A stretch of 64,000 nt of DNA from Mucilaginibacter flavus (GTDB lineage: Bacteria; Bacteroidota; Bacteroidia; Sphingobacteriales; Sphingobacteriaceae), in the NCBI RefSeq assembly GCF_030409315.1, contig NZ_JAUFPS010000096.1, positions 113,703 through 177,702 on the forward strand, given 5' to 3'. Within the stretch, counting starts at the first letter, position 1. Each line of letters opens with the position of its first letter. The notes under the pieces were generated by a model, which was not told where the DNA came from, ran no database searches, and saw only the letters and a program-made list of their open reading frames with translations. Positions 61,120 through 64,000 of the stretch are shown here, piece after piece. The translations under genes were made by a program, and so were the position numbers.

Positions 61120-61896
61120 TTATTTAACCGGTGCTAATTGTACCTTTTTGTATGATGATACTAAAAACAAAACCAAATCTGTTAAATTCAATGGCGGCTG
61201 GTTGGTGGTTATACTCAATTTCTTTTTACTGTTCTCAAAGCTAATTTCCAGGTAATAATTCGGGGCGCCTGCAACAGTGTCGGCTTGTTGCCAGTTGTAC
61301 ATTTTTTTGAGTTCGCTGTGTTTTATCCAATAATTTAAAGTATCTAACTGGCGTGGCGATAGTTTCCCGGTAAACTCGCCTTTATATGGTTCGGCGTTCT
61401 CCCCTCCTCTTAAATGATAGTCGCCATTGGGTAAAATGTTGATTTCAAGCTGGGGGCATTCATCGCGGCACGTGGATGACAAAAAATGAATTTGCGAGAA
61501 CTTCGCATCTTTATCATAGCTGTTCTTGAAATTGTTAAACAGGTAGGTATCCGGACCAGCCAACGCGATAGCGGTGGAGTCAATAGCTTTCAGATACAGG
61601 CGGCTATTGGTTAAATCCCTGATCAAAAACTTGGCATTAGTCCGATGTTTTACCTTGAAATTATCGGCACTTGAGGTATATACATCAGTTAATAAAAGAG
61701 TATCCTTCGCAACCGAATAGCTGTTTCTTTGTTTATCAAAACCCACAAAGTTAAAGTACACGTGGCCGCGGGAAAAATAAAGATGCCCCAGGTCTTTATT
61801 GATCCATCGGATAGAATCAAGTTTTACACGCTGAGCGTATGAAGTGCCGGTCATCAGCACAAATAGTAATAAATAGGTACCGCGTTTTAACATCAT
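61120..61896 (-). CDS. Secreted protein with DUF6438-like domain
   Basis: 258 residues. Signal peptide to about residue 21 (GTSYAQ). The middle part (SSTCRDECPQLEINILPNGDYHLRG) followed by LSPRQLDTLNYWIKHSELKKM resembles DUF6438, a small domain of unknown role found in exported Bacteroidota proteins. No enzyme motif. It sits 26 bp downstream of the HAD gene, so the two may be cotranscribed. Confidence 0.7.
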   Translation of the reverse strand: MMLKRGTYLLLFVLMTGTSYAQRVKLDSIRWINKDLGHLYFSRGHVYFNFVGFDKQRNSYSVAKDTLLLTDVYTSSADNFKVKHRTNAKFLIRDLTNSRLYLKAIDSTAIALAGPDTYLFNNFKNSYDKDAKFSQIHFLSSTCRDECPQLEINILPNGDYHLRGGENAEPYKGEFTGKLSPRQLDTLNYWIKHSELKKMYNWQQADTVAGAPNYYLEISFENSKKKLSITTNQPPLNLTDLVLFLVSSYKKVQLAPVK

Positions 61897-61922
61897 GTAA
61901 ATTTACCAGGACTATTACCTGT

Positions 61923-62555
61923 TTATAAGCCCATATAATAAGCCGTTAGCGATTCAAAATCATCAAACTTATGGTCAAAATCAATTGTTTGGCCAAAACC
62001 GTAGCTCACAAATATAAATGGTATACCCGCCATGCGTGTCTGTTCTGCGTCACCTTGCGTATCGCCTACATAAACCGGATTTTTAAGCTGATGTTTATCG
62101 ATCATTAAACGCATATTATGATGTTTTGGCATATTGTTTTCACCATAAGCCATGTAATCAGTAACAACATCCTCAATACCAGCCCATTTAATAAATAATG
62201 GGATGATACCAACGGCGCAATTACTCAATACAAACACCTTATATTTGGTAGCTAACAGTTTTATGCCCTCGGTGACGTTTGGATACATATTACCGCCACT
62301 AACAGGGAGTATCTGTCTGCGGGTTTCATTAACATCCAGGTAAACACTCATAGCGTGGTCGTCATCCAAATCGGGCAGTAGTACTTTGGTTAGTTTTTTG
62401 CCTTCCATCCCCATTACCCCCATTAACTCGTTCCTGTTGACAATTCGTTGAATTTGTAGTTTTTCAAAAGTGAGGTTCCATGAACTGGCGTAGGTGTCAA
62501 CGGCATCCCAAAGGGTTCCGTCCATGTCAAAAATGAGGCTATCCGGCTTCAGCAT
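61923..62555 (-). CDS. HAD-superfamily phosphatase
   Basis: 210 residues with the haloacid-dehalogenase motif I DMDGT (D10 nucleophile, D12), a C1-type helical cap (about 20-80), motif II around VLSNC, and motif III/IV GDTQGDAEQ. Phosphoglycolate phosphatase-like layout; the substrate is not determinable. The gap upstream (62556-62749) carries an orphan plus-strand terminator. Confidence 0.9.
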   Translation of the reverse strand: MLKPDSLIFDMDGTLWDAVDTYASSWNLTFEKLQIQRIVNRNELMGVMGMEGKKLTKVLLPDLDDDHAMSVYLDVNETRRQILPVSGGNMYPNVTEGIKLLATKYKVFVLSNCAVGIIPLFIKWAGIEDVVTDYMAYGENNMPKHHNMRLMIDKHQLKNPVYVGDTQGDAEQTRMAGIPFIFVSYGFGQTIDFDHKFDDFESLTAYYMGL

Positions 62556-62654
62556 ATGAGGTAAATGATGTTTTTTTTAAAGATGTAAAATTAACCTAAG
62601 TTGTTAAAACGAAGTTCATGCTTTCTTCATTATTAATCTTCACTTTTGAAGTGT

Positions 62655-62736
62655 GATAAGGTTAATGTGGGCCAGCTTAGCAGGAGGTTGGTTCCATAGA
62701 GGTCTCCGCCGTAATACGCGGGGACTTTTTTATTTT
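62655..62736 (+). ncRNA. Candidate small RNA ending in an orphan terminator
   Basis: All flanking genes are on the minus strand, yet GTCTCCGC (62702-62709) and GCGGGGAC (62718-62725) pair with one G-U and are followed by TTTTTTATTTT on the plus strand. A CACTTTTG (62641-62648) resembles a -7 element one base off TAnnTTTG. This predicts a transcript of about 75-80 nt. On the minus strand no T-run follows, so it is not the terminator of either gene. No known sRNA family recognised. Confidence 0.45.
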
Positions 62737-62749
62737 ACGCCGAATTGGG

Positions 62750-63199
62750 CTAAATACCCCTACGATAATAATAGGAAGTTGTATTGGCTGCCTGCCTTAC
62801 AAAACCGGTAGCTTCATATAAACTTTGAGCGGTAAAATTATCCACGCCTGTTTCCAATTCTATAAAAGCAGCGCCATCATTTTTTGCAAATTCATAGGCG
62901 GCTTGAAGCAAAGCCTCGCCTATACCTTTTTTACGATGATTGGCATCGACATATAAATCGTTCAATAACCAGTTTTTTGTTGCCCTCACCGATGATAGCA
63001 GCGGATACAATTGTGTAAAACCAACCGGGCTATCATCCTGTAAAGCCACAAAAATTATAGATTCATTACGCTCAAGCCTGTTTTTGATAAAGGTTTCTGC
63101 AAGAGCGATATCAGAGGCTTGCTTATAAAACACCCTGTATTGATTAAACAAACCGGTAACAAGCTTATAGTCGGCTATAGTAATCTGCTTTATTTCCAT
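62750..63199 (-). CDS. GNAT family N-acetyltransferase
   Basis: 149 residues, single GNAT domain. Motif A around LNDLYVDANHRKKGIGEALLQ with the RxxGxG/A acetyl-CoA loop (RKKGIG), and a C-terminal AQSLYEATGF. Substrate unknown. It precedes the MBL-fold gene by 24 bp in reverse order and could be cotranscribed with it. Confidence 0.9.
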   Translation of the reverse strand: MEIKQITIADYKLVTGLFNQYRVFYKQASDIALAETFIKNRLERNESIIFVALQDDSPVGFTQLYPLLSSVRATKNWLLNDLYVDANHRKKGIGEALLQAAYEFAKNDGAAFIELETGVDNFTAQSLYEATGFVRQAANTTSYYYRRGI

Positions 63200-63223
63200 A
63201 TCATTAAAATTAGATTTTGTCTG

Positions 63224-63883
63224 TCAAATAGTTATACTATCCCCAACTTTGTAAACTTCATGAAACTTAATATTCAGTTTATCAAAGTGCTTAACATAAG
63301 CCGCGTAGCGCTGTTTTATAAAAAACTCTTTGGCGTAACCATCATGAACCGGCAAAATCTGTTTGGGTTGCAACCGATCTGCAAAACCCGAGATACGGGG
63401 TTCGTTGGCAAACGGTGCCATTGTCACCATCAATAGGAGTTCGATACCTTTATGTTCTAATAGTTTATCTTCCATCGAATCTACGGGATGGAGTACTTTA
63501 TCGTTAATGATAAAACCGGTCATTTGCGGGAGCGGATTATCCATGATAGGTTCATGCGCCACTGGAAAAGCTTTCAGGATGAAAGGGCCGAAGTTAGCAG
63601 TGCCCTCCTCAAAAATGGTGTAAACGATGCCGACTTTGTCCAAATCGAGACCTATTTGGGTATTAGTAATAACTACCGCGCCGCTTAATGCCAAAATTTG
63701 CTTTAAGATGTCAACATCGTAATGGTCTGGGTGAATATGCGTAATTACTACAGCATTTACATCTTCAAACATTTCAGCGGTAACTTCGCCTTCGGCGAAA
63801 GAGAATTTACCCGGATCGAATAATAGTTTATAGCCATCTAACTCAAAAACGAGGCAGGAATGCAGGTATTTGCTGATTTTCAT
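63224..63883 (-). CDS. MBL-fold metallo-hydrolase
   Basis: 219 residues. The metal-binding motif HxHxDH appears as H49, H51, D53, H54 (THIHPDHYD), and a later DNPLPQMTGFIINDKVLHPVDS carries further candidate ligands. It resembles UlaG-like or predicted phosphodiesterase members, too small to assign. It starts the two-gene run with the GNAT protein. Confidence 0.9.
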   Translation of the reverse strand: MKISKYLHSCLVFELDGYKLLFDPGKFSFAEGEVTAEMFEDVNAVVITHIHPDHYDVDILKQILALSGAVVITNTQIGLDLDKVGIVYTIFEEGTANFGPFILKAFPVAHEPIMDNPLPQMTGFIINDKVLHPVDSMEDKLLEHKGIELLLMVTMAPFANEPRISGFADRLQPKQILPVHDGYAKEFFIKQRYAAYVKHFDKLNIKFHEVYKVGDSITI

Positions 63884-63891
63884 AATACGAT

Positions 63892-63970
63892 TTATAAGAT
63901 TGACAGGATTTTTCTCAATGTCTCGTCCTGAAAAAAGTTTACGTTTTTTTTCTTTAATCCTGTTAGTTGT
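63892..63970. repeat. Second copy region of the GATTTATA-GATTGACAGGATT element
   Basis: GATTTATAAGATTGACAGGATT at about 63892-63913 matches, with one extra base, the reverse complement of the right side of the element at 58796-58893. A later TTAATCCTGTTAG lies near 63955-63968. The right end is outside or close to the window edge. Confidence 0.6.
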
Positions 63971-64000
63971 TTACAAATATAGATTAATCCCAAATACGCT

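Overview
The window looks like chromosomal DNA of a carbohydrate-degrading member of the Bacteroidota, most likely family Sphingobacteriaceae (Mucilaginibacter- or Pedobacter-like). The grounds are a SusC/SusD-type utilization locus, several glycoside hydrolases (two GH16, one GH9, one GH20), many Bacteroidota lipoprotein signals, -7 promoter motifs of the form TAnnTTTG, and few Shine-Dalgarno sites. The genus is inference. No phage, integrase, transposase or CRISPR array was seen.

Layout: 1-3.2 kb, the C-terminal part of an alpha-2-macroglobulin. 3.3-4.9 kb, a Crp/Fnr-type regulator and a zinc-free quinone-oxidoreductase-like enzyme behind a perfect 16-bp palindrome. 5.0-18.1 kb, a polysaccharide utilization locus probably for beta-1,3/1,4-glucan (two GH16, a PKD lipoprotein, a lipoprotein with a triplicated binding-like module, SusD, SusC), divergent from a propeller/Y_Y_Y/LuxR-type regulator. 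18.1-20 kb, a LysR regulator divergent from an Asp-nucleophile alpha/beta hydrolase. 20.2-35.3 kb, a divergent cluster in which MoxR, DUF58, BatA-like, DUF4175-like and a further membrane protein lead into a TldD/TldE protease pair, while DUF4159 and RDD proteins lead the other way into a second, paralogous TldD/TldE pair. 35.4-39.5 kb, an inositol module (SSS symporter, myo-inositol oxygenase, LacI regulator). 39.5-43.2 kb, small regulators and a TetR-controlled membrane/DUF3817/rhodanese operon. 43.2-47.6 kb, GH9 and GH20 enzymes around a candidate structured RNA. 47.8-55.9 kb, a JmjC/cupin-8 protein and a complete RND efflux operon with its TetR repressor and matching operators. 56.1-63.9 kb, a DUF4965-type glutaminase-like protein, a racemase, small hypothetical genes, tRNA-Leu(UAG), HAD, GNAT and MBL-fold enzymes, plus an orphan terminator that suggests a small RNA.

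Recurrent themes are (1) palindromic interspersed elements of at least five families in gaps, including inside operons, one with compensatory base changes between its copies; (2) regulator-adjacent palindromes that pair convincingly with the next-door regulator (TetR twice, LacI, Crp/Fnr); and (3) the MoxR-TldD/TldE cluster, the best candidate here for an under-described system. It couples a MoxR/VWA-type membrane complex to two paralogous TldD/E peptidase pairs and carries a nine-G coding homopolymer in its DUF58 gene.
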